A stretch of 64,000 nt of DNA, from the NCBI RefSeq assembly GCF_000021925.1, contig NC_011830.1, positions 3,755,001-3,819,000 of the forward strand, read 5' to 3'. The notes under the pieces are model-generated. The model was given only the letters and a program-made list of their open reading frames with translations. It did not search any database and was not told the DNA's origin. Source of the stretch: Desulfitobacterium hafniense DCB-2. GTDB taxonomy: Bacteria > Bacillota > Desulfitobacteriia > Desulfitobacteriales > Desulfitobacteriaceae. Shown here piece by piece: positions 44,528 to 52,699 of this stretch (position 1 is its first letter; the number at the start of each line of letters is the position of its first letter). Made by a program: the position numbers and the translations under genes.

Positions 44528-44792
44528 AATCTTCCCTTCCACCCAATTCAAAAAGGATTTGAAGCTCGTCCTCAAGAGAGGATACAACATGAATCTGATG
44601 GATGAGGTTGTGACAACACTTGCACAAGGAAGAACGCTGCCTGACAAATATCGTGACCACGCCTTGAAGGGAAATTATGAGGGATGCCGAGAATGCCACA
44701 TCACACCGGACTGGCTCTTGGTTTATGAGCTTACGGAAAACGAACTGATTTTGTATTTAACCAGAACAGGAACGCACAGTGATTTATTCTAA
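44520..44792 (+). CDS. YafQ/RelE family mRNA interferase toxin
   Basis: 90 residues, full length. FPSTQFKKDLKLVLKRGYNM, the ALKGNYEGCRECHITPDWLL region and LYLTRTGTHSDLF are hallmarks of YafQ; conserved histidines and an aspartate are in ECHITPDW and THSDLF. It would cleave mRNA at the ribosome when the antitoxin is degraded. It is an intact gene with no frame breaks. Confidence 0.9.
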   Translation: MYKIFPSTQFKKDLKLVLKRGYNMNLMDEVVTTLAQGRTLPDKYRDHALKGNYEGCRECHITPDWLLVYELTENELILYLTRTGTHSDLF

Positions 44793-44805
44793 AGCCGGGG
44801 GAGCT

Positions 44806-44871
44806 ATGAAGTTGAGGTTGACGCTCGGCGAAAAGTTCCGTGACCTACACGATGAGAAGAAAATGAAACTG
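44806..44871 (+). pseudogene. Truncated helix-turn-helix gene start
   Basis: An ATG with GGGGGAG upstream starts MKLRLTLGEKFRDLHDEKKM and then runs into repeat R2 and out of any recognisable protein. GEKFRDLHDEKKM resembles the first helix of XRE regulators ('GEKIRELREEKGL'). The rest is missing at the repeat junction. Probable leftover of the source locus of the cassette. Confidence 0.5.
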
Positions 44872-44877
44872 CATTTT

Positions 44878-44945
44878 ATTAAGAGATTTCCTCCCACAAA
44901 ATCCAAAACCTCCCTATACCTTCAATATGGTGCAGGGAGGTTTGG
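44878..44945. repeat. Direct repeat R2 and terminator of the AI-2E permease gene
   Basis: Copy of 44041-44108 with four differences. AAACCTCCCT and AGGGAGGTTT form a hairpin that on the minus strand is followed by TTGGATTTT. Its place just past the permease stop (44949) makes it the native copy and terminator. Confidence 0.85.
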
Positions 44946-44948
44946 ATT

Positions 44949-45983
44949 TCATTTCATCTCAGGGGAAACCAGCCAGAAGTAGATATGCCGGATGATCACC
45001 CGCAATACGGCGGCAAAAGGTACTGCAAACAGCATCCCCCAAAAGCCGGCGATTTCTCCTCCCGCCAGGAGGGCAAAGATAATCCACAAAGGATGCAGCC
45101 CTACGCTGTCTCCCATGAGCTTCGGGGAGATAATGCTGCTTTCCAGCTGTTGTACGATCAGGATAACTATGGCGACTTTTAAGGCCATCATGGGGGATTG
45201 AATCAATCCCAGCAGCACCGAAGGAACAGCGCCGATCAAAGGGCCAAAATAAGGAATCAGATCAAAGACTCCGCAAATCACCCCGATCAGTAAGGCATAA
45301 TCCATGCCTACCAACTTTACTCCTACACCGGTGAGAATCCCAACGATCAAGGCCACGATAACATTGCCCCGGATAAAGCTGCGGACAATATGGCTGATAT
45401 CCTGAACCACTCTTTGCCAGGCTACCCGCTTGCGCTGAGGGACTAACCTTAAAAACCCTGCCTGGAGACGTTGCCAATCAGCCAATAGGTAGATAGCTAT
45501 GACCGGAGAAAGGATAAAAAGGCTCATGGAAGTCAAGGCCTTAGGCAGATTATCCAGAAATTCTTCCAGCCAATGGATTAGGAAGGACTCGCCTTCACTT
45601 AAATGTTCGTCCAGGACACTGACCACCTGATGGGGAAGCCCTGTAGCTCTGAAGTTGGCCCGAAAATCCTGAATGACCAATTCCAGGGTCCGGACGGTCT
45701 CCGGCAGCACCTGGGACAGTTTGGACAGTTCTATGTAAAGCTTAGGGATAACGATGAAGATGAGCAGAGCGAGGCTCAGGAGAATTCCGACAAACACCAA
45801 AGCAATGGATATTTTCCGCCCCACTCCCCGTCTCACCAAAGCTTCTACGACAGGGGCCAATAAATAGGCCAGGACAAAAGCCAGCATAAACGGGCTTAAG
45901 ATAGGGCGCACCGAAAGAATCAGGAGCAAACCTAACAAAACAATAATAATGAGAAAAATCCAGCGCCATTTTTCTTTCTTCAT
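44949..45983 (-). CDS. AI-2E family transporter (PerM/YtvI-like)
   Basis: 344 residues from the ATG at 45983, with GGAGGAG upstream; the frame extends 13 codons further. Eight or so hydrophobic segments, with a large loop between the first group and the second. Family features are PFMLAFVLAYLLAPVVEALV, LIGVICGVFDLIPYFGPLIG and the HPLWIIFALLAGGEIAGFWG stretch. The substrate of this family is not settled: autoinducer export and sodium/proton exchange have been reported for relatives. Confidence 0.85.
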   Translation of the reverse strand: MKKEKWRWIFLIIIVLLGLLLILSVRPILSPFMLAFVLAYLLAPVVEALVRRGVGRKISIALVFVGILLSLALLIFIVIPKLYIELSKLSQVLPETVRTLELVIQDFRANFRATGLPHQVVSVLDEHLSEGESFLIHWLEEFLDNLPKALTSMSLFILSPVIAIYLLADWQRLQAGFLRLVPQRKRVAWQRVVQDISHIVRSFIRGNVIVALIVGILTGVGVKLVGMDYALLIGVICGVFDLIPYFGPLIGAVPSVLLGLIQSPMMALKVAIVILIVQQLESSIISPKLMGDSVGLHPLWIIFALLAGGEIAGFWGMLFAVPFAAVLRVIIRHIYFWLVSPEMK

Positions 45984-46114
45984 AGTCTCCTCCAAGCCTC
46001 TTTTGAACTTGTCTTCCCCCATTCCGAGAGGTTTTATACCTCCGCAAAGGCATTGTTTTTTGTTTCAACTGTATTTGTTTCACATATTTTTACTTCAAGT
46101 GTCCGGAAATTTAA

Positions 46115-46144
46115 CCCAAATTCGTAATCGATTCCGAATTTGGG
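46115..46144. repeat. Ten-base inverted repeat
   Basis: CCCAAATTCG and CGAATTTGGG are separated by ten bases. It is the first of two neighbouring hairpins between the AI-2E gene and the 43-residue gene. Confidence 0.5.
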
Positions 46145-46162
46145 ATGATCCGACTGTACAAG

Positions 46163-46202
46163 AAGAGCGTAAGCCCGGCATGCCATCCGTGCTTACGCTC
46201 TT
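46163..46202 (-). terminator. Terminator-like hairpin
   Basis: AAGAGCGTAAGC and GCTTACGCTCTT pair across 16 bases. It would end transcripts from the 43-residue gene, with CTTGTA following on the minus strand. Confidence 0.6.
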
Positions 46203-46258
46203 ATCTTTCCCTGAAACATTTTACATGAATTTCTTGCATTTGACACTTTGGAGAGAGA

Positions 46259-46390
46259 CTAGAATTTCATCATCTTCATACCCTTACGCATCATAGACGC
46301 AGCTTTATTCTTTGGACGCATCATATAACCAACGGTCATACCTAGGATACTGCCTGCTACGATTCCTCCAATAACTTGTCCTGACCTCAA
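46259..46390 (-). CDS. 43-residue membrane-type small protein
   Basis: A TTG at 46390 with GGAGGG upstream opens a frame of 43 residues: RSGQVIGGIVAGSILGMTVG, then YMMRPKNKAASMMRKGMKM. A glycine-rich hydrophobic segment is followed by a basic, methionine-rich tail, like YtxH-type small membrane proteins. It lies 23 bases downstream of a zinc-ribbon gene on the same strand, so it is probably the last gene of that group. Family membership is not certain. Confidence 0.65.
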   Translation of the reverse strand: MRSGQVIGGIVAGSILGMTVGYMMRPKNKAASMMRKGMKMMKF

Positions 46391-46413
46391 GGTATATCCC
46401 TCCTTATTTTCTT

Positions 46414-46608
46414 TTACTCCAGTGCAGCCTCACTGAGTTCTTCACCGATTGCCGGGTCATTCCACGCCACTAAGGAACCGTCTTCAGCCAAATCGTAGAT
46501 GACGACTTTGTCCATAGCGCTGGTGAATTCCACGCAGCAATCCCAGCAATAAAACTGACCCACTCCGACTTTACCGATAGCACGACCACTACATACTGGA
46601 CAATTCAT
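46414..46608 (-). CDS. Small zinc-ribbon protein
   Basis: 64 residues. CPVCSGRAIGKVGVGQFYCW followed by DCC forms a treble or ribbon zinc-binding site (CxxC and CxxCC). The rest is acidic (EDGSLVAWNDPAIGEELSEA). Function unknown. Its start overlaps the PRC-barrel gene stop by four bases. Confidence 0.75.
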   Translation of the reverse strand: MNCPVCSGRAIGKVGVGQFYCWDCCVEFTSAMDKVVIYDLAEDGSLVAWNDPAIGEELSEAALE

Positions 46609-47099
46609 GATAGTGAACCCCCTTCATTTCCCTGGTCCCAGGGGGATACCTGGTCTTCAACGATTAAGACATCTTTCCCATCTACCATTACGTCCGCTTG
46701 CAGAATCGCGCCGCGGCCATCTAAAAGATCGGAAAAAAGGCCGTCCGAAACCTCGAAACCCACAATGTTCTCAGCTGAATCATCAAGAAAGACATCCTCA
46801 ATCGTGCCCTTTGCTTCCCCGCCTTGGGTAAAAACTTGATTGCCAACTTTTTGTGACCATTTAACCCCTTGAAGTCTTTGAACCACATGGTCTCTTACAG
46901 TTAAGGCGTCTTTACCAACAGCAGCTACAACTTCCCGCGGCAAGCCCTTTTCGGAGTGAAAAATGTGTGCGCTTTCCAAGAGAATACCGCTAATCTTCCT
47001 GCTGCTTTCATCGAAAACCACATCCTTTACCCAACCAACCTGGTTTCCATTTTTTAAACACAATACAGGTAAACCAACGATTTCCCGTGTTCGTCGCAT
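46605..47099 (-). CDS. PRC-barrel domain protein
   Basis: 164 residues from the ATG at 47099, with GGGAGGG upstream. Two PRC-barrel units: the first (about 1-75) has EIVGLPVLCLKNGNQVGWVK and the second (about 75-150) has KVGNQVFTQGGEAKGTIEDV. Such proteins bind RNA or the cell-division machinery in different species; no specific role is clear. It heads a three-gene group of small genes. Confidence 0.85.
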   Translation of the reverse strand: MRRTREIVGLPVLCLKNGNQVGWVKDVVFDESSRKISGILLESAHIFHSEKGLPREVVAAVGKDALTVRDHVVQRLQGVKWSQKVGNQVFTQGGEAKGTIEDVFLDDSAENIVGFEVSDGLFSDLLDGRGAILQADVMVDGKDVLIVEDQVSPWDQGNEGGSLS

Positions 47100-47164
47100 T
47101 TTTTCCCTCCCTTTCAAAAAACTTTATGGTTCTATGCTACTTTGCCCATTTTTAATAATGTTCA

Positions 47165-47182
47165 TTCACAAATTTTTGTGAA
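47165..47182. promoter_or_regulatory. Palindrome upstream of the PRC-barrel gene
   Basis: TTCACAAATTTTTGTGAA is symmetrical except at its centre and lies about 65 bases ahead of the PRC-barrel start. It could be an operator; the regulator is unknown. Confidence 0.4.
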
Positions 47183-47213
47183 CATGAATCGAGAGAATAC
47201 GGCGTTCTTTATC

Positions 47214-47236
47214 AAAAATACCGTTGAATAACGGTA
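47214..47236 (-). terminator. Terminator of the isc-mnmA group
   Basis: TACCGTT, four bases and AACGGTA, with TTTTTG following on the minus strand, lies about 15 bases past the mnmA stop. Confidence 0.8.
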
Positions 47237-47250
47237 CCTGTCCCTGTTAT

Positions 47251-48363
47251 TCACGTGATGATTTTGCCGCCGCCTACAACGAGATCCCCTTGGTAGAAGA
47301 CTACGGCTTGCCCTGGAGTAATAGCCCGTTGCGGAGTGGTGAATTCTACCCGTACTACAGGGCCGATGGCTCCGGGCAATGTTTCAGAATCCTTGAGGGG
47401 GATAATTTTCGCTTCAGCGAGAGGCGCCTTATAACGAATTTTCGCTTGGACTGTCAAGGGCCCCTCCAGCCCGGTAATGGCTATCCAATTTAAATCTGTG
47501 GCCAGAAGAGTATGGGCATATACCTCTTGATCCTCACCTAAGATCACTTCATTGCCTTCCACATTAAAGCCGAGGACAAACATGGGTTTACCAAAAGTTA
47601 CTCCCAAACCTTTCCGTTGGCCGACGGTATAGTTGATCAGGCCTTGGTGCCGCCCCAGAATATTGCCTTGACGATCAACAAAATTCCCCGGCTTAATCTT
47701 GTCCGGAGACCGCTCGCGAATGAAAGAGACATAATCATCATCGGGGATAAAGCATATTTCCTGACTATCAGGCTTCCGGGAGACCCGGAGCAACCCCCGC
47801 TCAGCGGCCATCTCGCGAATATGTTCTTTCTTATAGTCTGCCAGGGGAAACAAGGTGTGCTTGAGCTGGTCCTGAGTCAGGTTGTAAAGCATATAGGTTT
47901 GGTCCTTCCATGTATCCACCGGCCGGCTCATCAAGTAACGCCCGCTATCCGGGTCCTGAAGAATTTTAGCATAATGGCCTGTGGCCAGATAATCGGCCCC
48001 CAAAGCCCGGGCTTTCCGCAAAAACTCTCCCCAGCGTACAACCCGATTGCACATGGTACAGGGATTAGGCGTTTCACCGCTGAGGTAAGCGTTGGTAAAA
48101 TAATCGATGACATTCTCCTCAAAGATAGTACGAAAGTTCAGAACATAATGAGGTATGCCCAATTGATGAGCTACCCGCCGGGCATCATCGATGGCGGTAA
48201 TGGAACAGCACCCTCCCACATCATCCGGGCCGCCGGAGGGCATGGTTTGGAGGGTTATGCCAATGACCTCATAACCTTCTTCTTTAAGCAAAGCGGCGGC
48301 CATGGAACTGTCCACACCGCCGCTCATGCCGACCACTACCTTTTTCTTTTCGGTAAGCGTCAT
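47251..48363 (-). CDS. mnmA: tRNA-specific 2-thiouridylase MnmA
   Basis: 370 residues. The PP-loop VVGMSGGVDSSMAAALLKEE binds ATP, and two catalytic cysteines lie in PNPCTMCNRVVRWG and QEICFIPDDDY. The C-terminal beta-barrel has VNGNEVIL-like and EFTTPQRAITPGQAVVFYQ elements. It thiolates the wobble uridine of tRNA-Lys, Glu and Gln, taking sulphur from IscS. It is downstream of iscU and iscS, which explains the linkage. Confidence 0.96.
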   Translation of the reverse strand: MTLTEKKKVVVGMSGGVDSSMAAALLKEEGYEVIGITLQTMPSGGPDDVGGCCSITAIDDARRVAHQLGIPHYVLNFRTIFEENVIDYFTNAYLSGETPNPCTMCNRVVRWGEFLRKARALGADYLATGHYAKILQDPDSGRYLMSRPVDTWKDQTYMLYNLTQDQLKHTLFPLADYKKEHIREMAAERGLLRVSRKPDSQEICFIPDDDYVSFIRERSPDKIKPGNFVDRQGNILGRHQGLINYTVGQRKGLGVTFGKPMFVLGFNVEGNEVILGEDQEVYAHTLLATDLNWIAITGLEGPLTVQAKIRYKAPLAEAKIIPLKDSETLPGAIGPVVRVEFTTPQRAITPGQAVVFYQGDLVVGGGKIIT

Positions 48364-48374
48364 TTCTTCATCCC

Positions 48375-48749
48375 TTATACCTTTAGAGTTTTCTCATGAT
48401 AGTTTTTAATGGCCTCATGCAAGGCATCAGCTGCCAGGTTGGAACAGTGCATCTTCGCCGGGGGAAGTCCGTCCAGAGCTTCAGCTACAGCAGCATTGGT
48501 AATTTTCAGAGCTTCTTCTATGGTCTTGCCTTTAACCATTTCCGTAACCATACTGCTGGTGGCTACCGCGGCTCCGCAGCCAAAGGTCTTGAACTTAACG
48601 TCTTTAATAATATCGCCTTCAACATCCAAATAGATACGCATAATATCGCCGCATTTAGCGTTGCCTACTTCGCCGACACCGTTAGCATCCTCAATCTCAC
48701 CCACATTGCGGGGATTCATAAAATGATCCATTACTTTTTCTGTATACAT
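48375..48749 (-). CDS. iscU: Iron-sulphur scaffold protein IscU/NifU-like
   Basis: 124 residues from the ATG at 48749 with GGAGTG upstream; the frame extends 13 codons further. Cluster cysteines are at about 33 (NAKCGD), 58 (KTFGCGAAVATS) and 102 (KMHCSNL), the IscU pattern. MDHFMNPRNVGEIEDANGVG is the usual start. It assembles clusters from sulphur given by IscS. It lies between iscS and mnmA. Confidence 0.94.
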   Translation of the reverse strand: MYTEKVMDHFMNPRNVGEIEDANGVGEVGNAKCGDIMRIYLDVEGDIIKDVKFKTFGCGAAVATSSMVTEMVKGKTIEEALKITNAAVAEALDGLPPAKMHCSNLAADALHEAIKNYHEKTLKV

Positions 48750-48763
48750 ATCGCTCACTCCTT

Positions 48764-49969
48764 CTATTGCGCTTTGGCCCGACTGCATTGACTATGTTTG
48801 GCTTGGTCATAGAGAGGGGACATCATCCGCAGCCGTTCGACGATTTTGGGTAATTGCTCCAAGACGTAATCCACATCTTCTTCCGTGTTCTGAGCTCCGA
48901 ACGAGAACCGTAAGGAACCATGAGCAATCTCGTGGGACAGCCCCATAGCCAGCAAGACATGGGAGGGATCCAAAGATCCGGATGTGCAGGCGGAACCGCT
49001 GGAAGCAGCAATTCCCATCATGTCAAGGCTTAAAAGCAGTGCTTCACCTTCGATAAACTGAATACTGACATTCAAGTTGCCGGGGAGCCGTTTCTCTCCA
49101 CCTTGAGGACCATTCAATTTGACATAATCTATCTTTTCCACAATGCCTCTAAGCAGCTTATCCCTCAGCTTGGCTTCCCGGACAGCCTCTTCTTCCATCC
49201 GCTGGGCAGCCAACTCACAGGCTTTGCCAAAACCGATGATTCCAGGAGTATTTTCTGTACCGGAACGGCGTTTCTTCTCTTGGCCGCCGCCATAGATGCG
49301 GGGAATAATCCGGATACCTTTGCGGATGTAAAGAGCGCCTACCCCTTTGGGCCCGTAAATCTTGTGGCTGGATACGGTCATAAGATCCACGTTCATAGCT
49401 ACCACATCAATGGGAATCTTGCCGAAAGATTGTACTGCATCCACATGGAAGACAATGCCTTTATCCCGGGCTAGTTTTCCTATCTCAGCAATGGGCTGAA
49501 TCGTTCCCACTTCATTATTGGCATGCATGATGGTAATCAGGATGGTATCGGGCCGGATGGCTTTGGCTACATCTTCAACGGCCACAAGTCCTTCTTCATC
49601 TACCGGAACGATGGTGAGTTCATAGCCATTCTTCTCTAAAAATTCACAGGCCTCCAGAACTCCATGGTGTTCAACTGCTGAAGTGATGATATGTTTCCCT
49701 TTTTTACTCTGAGCTTCAGTCACGCCAAAGATGGCAAGGTTATCTGCTTCTGTGCCGCCGCTGGTAAAGGTGATTTCCGTAGGCTGAGCACCCAAAAGCT
49801 TGGCGACAGACTCTCTGGCATTCTCCAAGGCCGCTTTGGCGTCTCGTCCAAAGCTGTGAACACTGGAGGGGTTTCCATATTTCTCTGTGTAATAGGTCAT
49901 CATAAGCTTGGCAACTTCAGGGTCGACTGGAGTTGTGGCGCTATGGTCAAGATATACTCTGCGCATGTT
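48764..49969 (-). CDS. iscS: Cysteine desulphurase IscS/NifS
   Basis: 401 residues from the ATG at 49969 with GGAGGA. VYLDHSATTPVDPEVAKLMM opens the protein; the PLP lysine lies in DLMTVSSHKIYGPKG and the catalytic cysteine in SSGSACTSGSLDPSH. It supplies sulphur for IscU and MnmA. It follows iscR by 57 bases, suggesting that IscR controls the group. Confidence 0.95.
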   Translation of the reverse strand, partial: NMRRVYLDHSATTPVDPEVAKLMMTYYTEKYGNPSSVHSFGRDAKAALENARESVAKLLGAQPTEITFTSGGTEADNLAIFGVTEAQSKKGKHIITSAVEHHGVLEACEFLEKNGYELTIVPVDEEGLVAVEDVAKAIRPDTILITIMHANNEVGTIQPIAEIGKLARDKGIVFHVDAVQSFGKIPIDVVAMNVDLMTVSSHKIYGPKGVGALYIRKGIRIIPRIYGGGQEKKRRSGTENTPGIIGFGKACELAAQRMEEEAVREAKLRDKLLRGIVEKIDYVKLNGPQGGEKRLPGNLNVSIQFIEGEALLLSLDMMGIAASSGSACTSGSLDPSHVLLAMGLSHEIAHGSLRFSFGAQNTEEDVDYVLEQLPKIVERLRMMSPLYDQAKHSQCSRAKAQ

Positions 49970-50025
49970 AGTTCCTCCTAGCAAACTTGATTAATAAGTA
50001 GTCACTGATTAAACTGCAAGCTTTA

Positions 50026-50466
50026 TTATCCAGGGTCTGCAATAGTACACATAGTTTGAGGATCTCTGACCAGATCGGCCAAGCTGATGGAGTCCAAAAC
50101 ATCTTCAATGGGATCACGAACCTTCTCGCGAATACTCCGCGTCACACAATAATCCGACTTCTGACAGCATTCAGGATCGCCATTGGCCTCGCACTCCACC
50201 GGCGCTATCGGTCCTTCTAAAACCCTGATGATATCACCAATTCTGATTTTTTCTGCTTTCTTACCTAAGACATATCCACCTTGTGCTCCTCGAATGCTTT
50301 TCACCAGCCCAGCCTTGCGCAGCCCGGAAATCAGCTGTTCGAGATAGTGCTCAGACAATCCCTGTCGATCGGCTATACTTTTTAGGGAGATTGGCCCTTC
50401 GCCCGAATTTAAAGCTAGATCAACCATGGCCGTGAGACCATAGCGGCCTTTCGTAGAAAGCTTCAA
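50026..50466 (-). CDS. iscR: Rrf2 family regulator, IscR-like
   Basis: 146 residues from a TTG at 50466, chosen because AGGAG is spaced well and MKLSTKGRYGLTAMVDLALN is the normal start. A winged helix (residues about 10-80, HYLEQLISGLRKAGLVKSIR and GAQGGYVLGK) is followed by cysteines in EANGDPECCQKSDYC that could hold an iron-sulphur cluster. It probably represses its own promoter and the isc genes. Confidence 0.9.
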   Translation of the reverse strand: MKLSTKGRYGLTAMVDLALNSGEGPISLKSIADRQGLSEHYLEQLISGLRKAGLVKSIRGAQGGYVLGKKAEKIRIGDIIRVLEGPIAPVECEANGDPECCQKSDYCVTRSIREKVRDPIEDVLDSISLADLVRDPQTMCTIADPG

Positions 50467-50531
50467 ACCCCCCACTCCTTTTCACCCATTCTATCATCCG
50501 TTAAGTAATATGGAATTCGCTTTTCAAGGAT

Positions 50532-50573
50532 ATCTTACAAAAACACTCGGGATTTGTCAAGTCAATCCCGAGC
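50532..50573 (-). promoter_or_regulatory. iscR promoter with an overlapping operator-like dyad
   Basis: TTGACA and TAAGAT, minus strand, are separated by 17 bases. CTCGGGATT at 50546-50554 and AATCCCGAG at 50564-50572 form a perfect 9-base dyad spanning the -35. Such a site is likely to bind IscR itself. Confidence 0.65.
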
Positions 50574-50861
50574 AATTTGCTCAGATTTTTTTATAAAATA
50601 TTATCAGTTTCCAGTGCTTTGCTCAATTTACCTATATATTCCCATTTAGTTATCAGAAGCTCTTATGCTATACCTCTTTTTTGATTATAATCAGCTGTAG
50701 AGGTTTAGTTAGTGTACTGCTCATTCATCTTTCTTTAATTAAACCAGGAAACAAAGTATACTAAGGTTAGGTCAAGCTGCTCCCTTTACTTAGTACCTAT
50801 CCTAAAGACACATTTGTTTTCAATGTAATATAGAGTTCAGCTTCAGAAAGGATTGTTACGC
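50574..50861. other. iscR-rarA intergenic region
   Basis: An A/T-rich region of about 290 bases between the divergent iscR and rarA. The rarA promoter must lie here, but no convincing -35/-10 pair was identified. No small gene was found. Confidence 0.5.
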
Positions 50862-52175
50862 ATGGACTTATTCTCAGCTTCTTTTAACCCCCATCAAATC
50901 GCTCCGCTGGCCGAACGGATGCGTCCCCGAACTCTTGATGACTATATCGGGCAATCGGAAATCATCGGCAAGGGAAAGCTTCTCCGCCGGGCCATCGAAG
51001 CGGACCGGGTCACTTCTCTCATTCTTTACGGACCTCCGGGAACAGGTAAGACCTCCTTGGCTCAAGTCATTGCCAACACCACGTCATCCGGCTTTGTGCG
51101 TATTAATGCAGTGGCAGCCGGCGTCAAAGAGATCCGGGAGATCATTCAAACGGCCACGGAGCAACTGCATCTCTATGGCAAGAAAACCCTTGTCTTCTGT
51201 GATGAAGTTCATCGTTTTAATAAAGGTCAACAAGATGCCTTGCTCCCCGCCGTGGAGAATGGAACCATTACCTTTATCGGCGCGACCACCGAAAATCCTT
51301 TTTTTGAGCTTAACTCCGCTCTGTTAAGCCGTTCCACTCTCTTTCGCCTCCAGCCTCTCACGGCAGAGGATATTCGCAGCGGCTTGGCACAAGCTCTGGC
51401 CGATAAGGAACGGGGACTGGGAAATTACTCGGTAAGCATCGATCCGGAGGCCTGGGAGCATTGGCTTAATTTCGCCAACGGGGATCTGCGGCGGGCCTTA
51501 AATGCTTTGGAATTGGCCGTACTCACTACCCCTCCTGAGCAGGGAGTGCGCCGGATCACTTTGTCTGTAGCTGAAGAATCCATACAGCAAAGAGCAATGC
51601 GTTTTGATAAAAATGGGGATAATCACTACGATATTGTCTCAGCCTTTATCAAAAGTATGCGCGGCTCCGACCCCGATGCGGCCCTTTATTGGCTGGCAGT
51701 CCTACTGGAATCGGGAGAAGATCCCCGCTTTATCGTGCGCCGGATTATCGTCCATGCTTCCGAAGATGTGGGACTGGCGGACCCTATGGTGATGCTCCAG
51801 GCTCATGCAGCAGCCAATGCCCTGGAATGGGTGGGGCTTCCTGAGGCCAGAATCCCAATCGCCCAAGCCGTCCTGGCCATTGCCACGGCTCCTAAGAGCA
51901 ACAGCACCATTATGGCTATCGACAGAGCCACGGGCTATGTCCGCTCCCATCCCACCGGCCAGGTTCCTGCGCATCTGCGGGATGCTAATTATCCGGGGGC
52001 CAAAAAAATGGGCCATGGCAAGAACTACCTTTATCCTCATGACTATCCCGGTCATTGGGTGGAGCAAGGGTATTTGCCCCAAGAAGTCCAGGGAGAGAAT
52101 TTCTTTACTCCTTCCGGAACGGGACAGGACCGCGATAACCGCGGCAAACCTCAGGTTATTCCGCCCTCGGAATGA
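50862..52175 (+). CDS. rarA: Replication-associated recombination AAA+ ATPase RarA/MgsA
   Basis: 437 residues from the ATG at 50862, with AAAGGA upstream; a TTG three codons earlier is possible. LAERMRPRTLDDYIGQSEII is the family start, Walker A is LYGPPGTGKTSLAQ, Walker B is LVFCDEVHRFNKGQQDALLP, and the tail has KKMGHGKNYLYPHDYPGHWV. It acts at stalled replication forks. A single plus-strand gene between minus-strand groups. Confidence 0.95.
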   Translation: MDLFSASFNPHQIAPLAERMRPRTLDDYIGQSEIIGKGKLLRRAIEADRVTSLILYGPPGTGKTSLAQVIANTTSSGFVRINAVAAGVKEIREIIQTATEQLHLYGKKTLVFCDEVHRFNKGQQDALLPAVENGTITFIGATTENPFFELNSALLSRSTLFRLQPLTAEDIRSGLAQALADKERGLGNYSVSIDPEAWEHWLNFANGDLRRALNALELAVLTTPPEQGVRRITLSVAEESIQQRAMRFDKNGDNHYDIVSAFIKSMRGSDPDAALYWLAVLLESGEDPRFIVRRIIVHASEDVGLADPMVMLQAHAAANALEWVGLPEARIPIAQAVLAIATAPKSNSTIMAIDRATGYVRSHPTGQVPAHLRDANYPGAKKMGHGKNYLYPHDYPGHWVEQGYLPQEVQGENFFTPSGTGQDRDNRGKPQVIPPSE

Positions 52176-52230
52176 CATGGAACTAAGCCTGATGATAACA
52201 AAAGCACAGCAAAGGAGCCTGATTAATACA

Positions 52231-52256
52231 AAAACGGTGCCGAATGGCACCGTTTT
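52231..52256. terminator. Bidirectional terminator between rarA and trxA
   Basis: AAAACGGTGCC and GGCACCGTTTT pair over 11 bases with a four-base loop. The two flanking genes are convergent. Confidence 0.85.
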
Positions 52257-52299
52257 GATCTTCCTTACCTTAGGTTACCCAAGGCAAGAGTCCACTTAA

Positions 52300-52629
52300 T
52301 TAGGCATGTTTTTCAATCATTTTGACGAGGTCAGCCTTACCGCGGAACCCTACACTCTTATCCACCACTTGGCCGTTTTTAAAAACAGCTAAAGTGGGAA
52401 TGCTCATCACTTGGTATTGTCCGGCAATTGCCGGTTCCTCATCCACATTAAGCTTGCCGATGATGACTCTTCCTGCCATTTCATCTGCCAGCTCCTCAAT
52501 GATAGGAGCAACCATACGGCAGGGTCCGCACCAAGCCGCCCAGAAATCTACTAATACGGCTTTGTCGGAACCCAAAACTTCTTCATTCCAATTTGCTGTT
52601 GTAAAGGTCTTAACATTTTCGCCTGCCAT
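52300..52629 (-). CDS. trxA: Thioredoxin
   Basis: 109 residues. The redox site WCGPCRM lies near 33-39 (cysteines 34 and 37), with VDFWAAWCGPCRMVAPIIEE around it, and the cis-proline loop is VMSIPTLAVFKNG. It reduces protein disulphides in the cytoplasm. It lies 70 bases downstream of a CsoR-type repressor, on the same strand, and may share its promoter. Confidence 0.96.
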   Translation of the reverse strand: MAGENVKTFTTANWNEEVLGSDKAVLVDFWAAWCGPCRMVAPIIEELADEMAGRVIIGKLNVDEEPAIAGQYQVMSIPTLAVFKNGQVVDKSVGFRGKADLVKMIEKHA

Positions 52630-52699
52630 GAATATACCCTCCTCAAATTAGTTTGAATTAATTCAGCTGCTATAAATAACATAATGGATTAACTATGAG

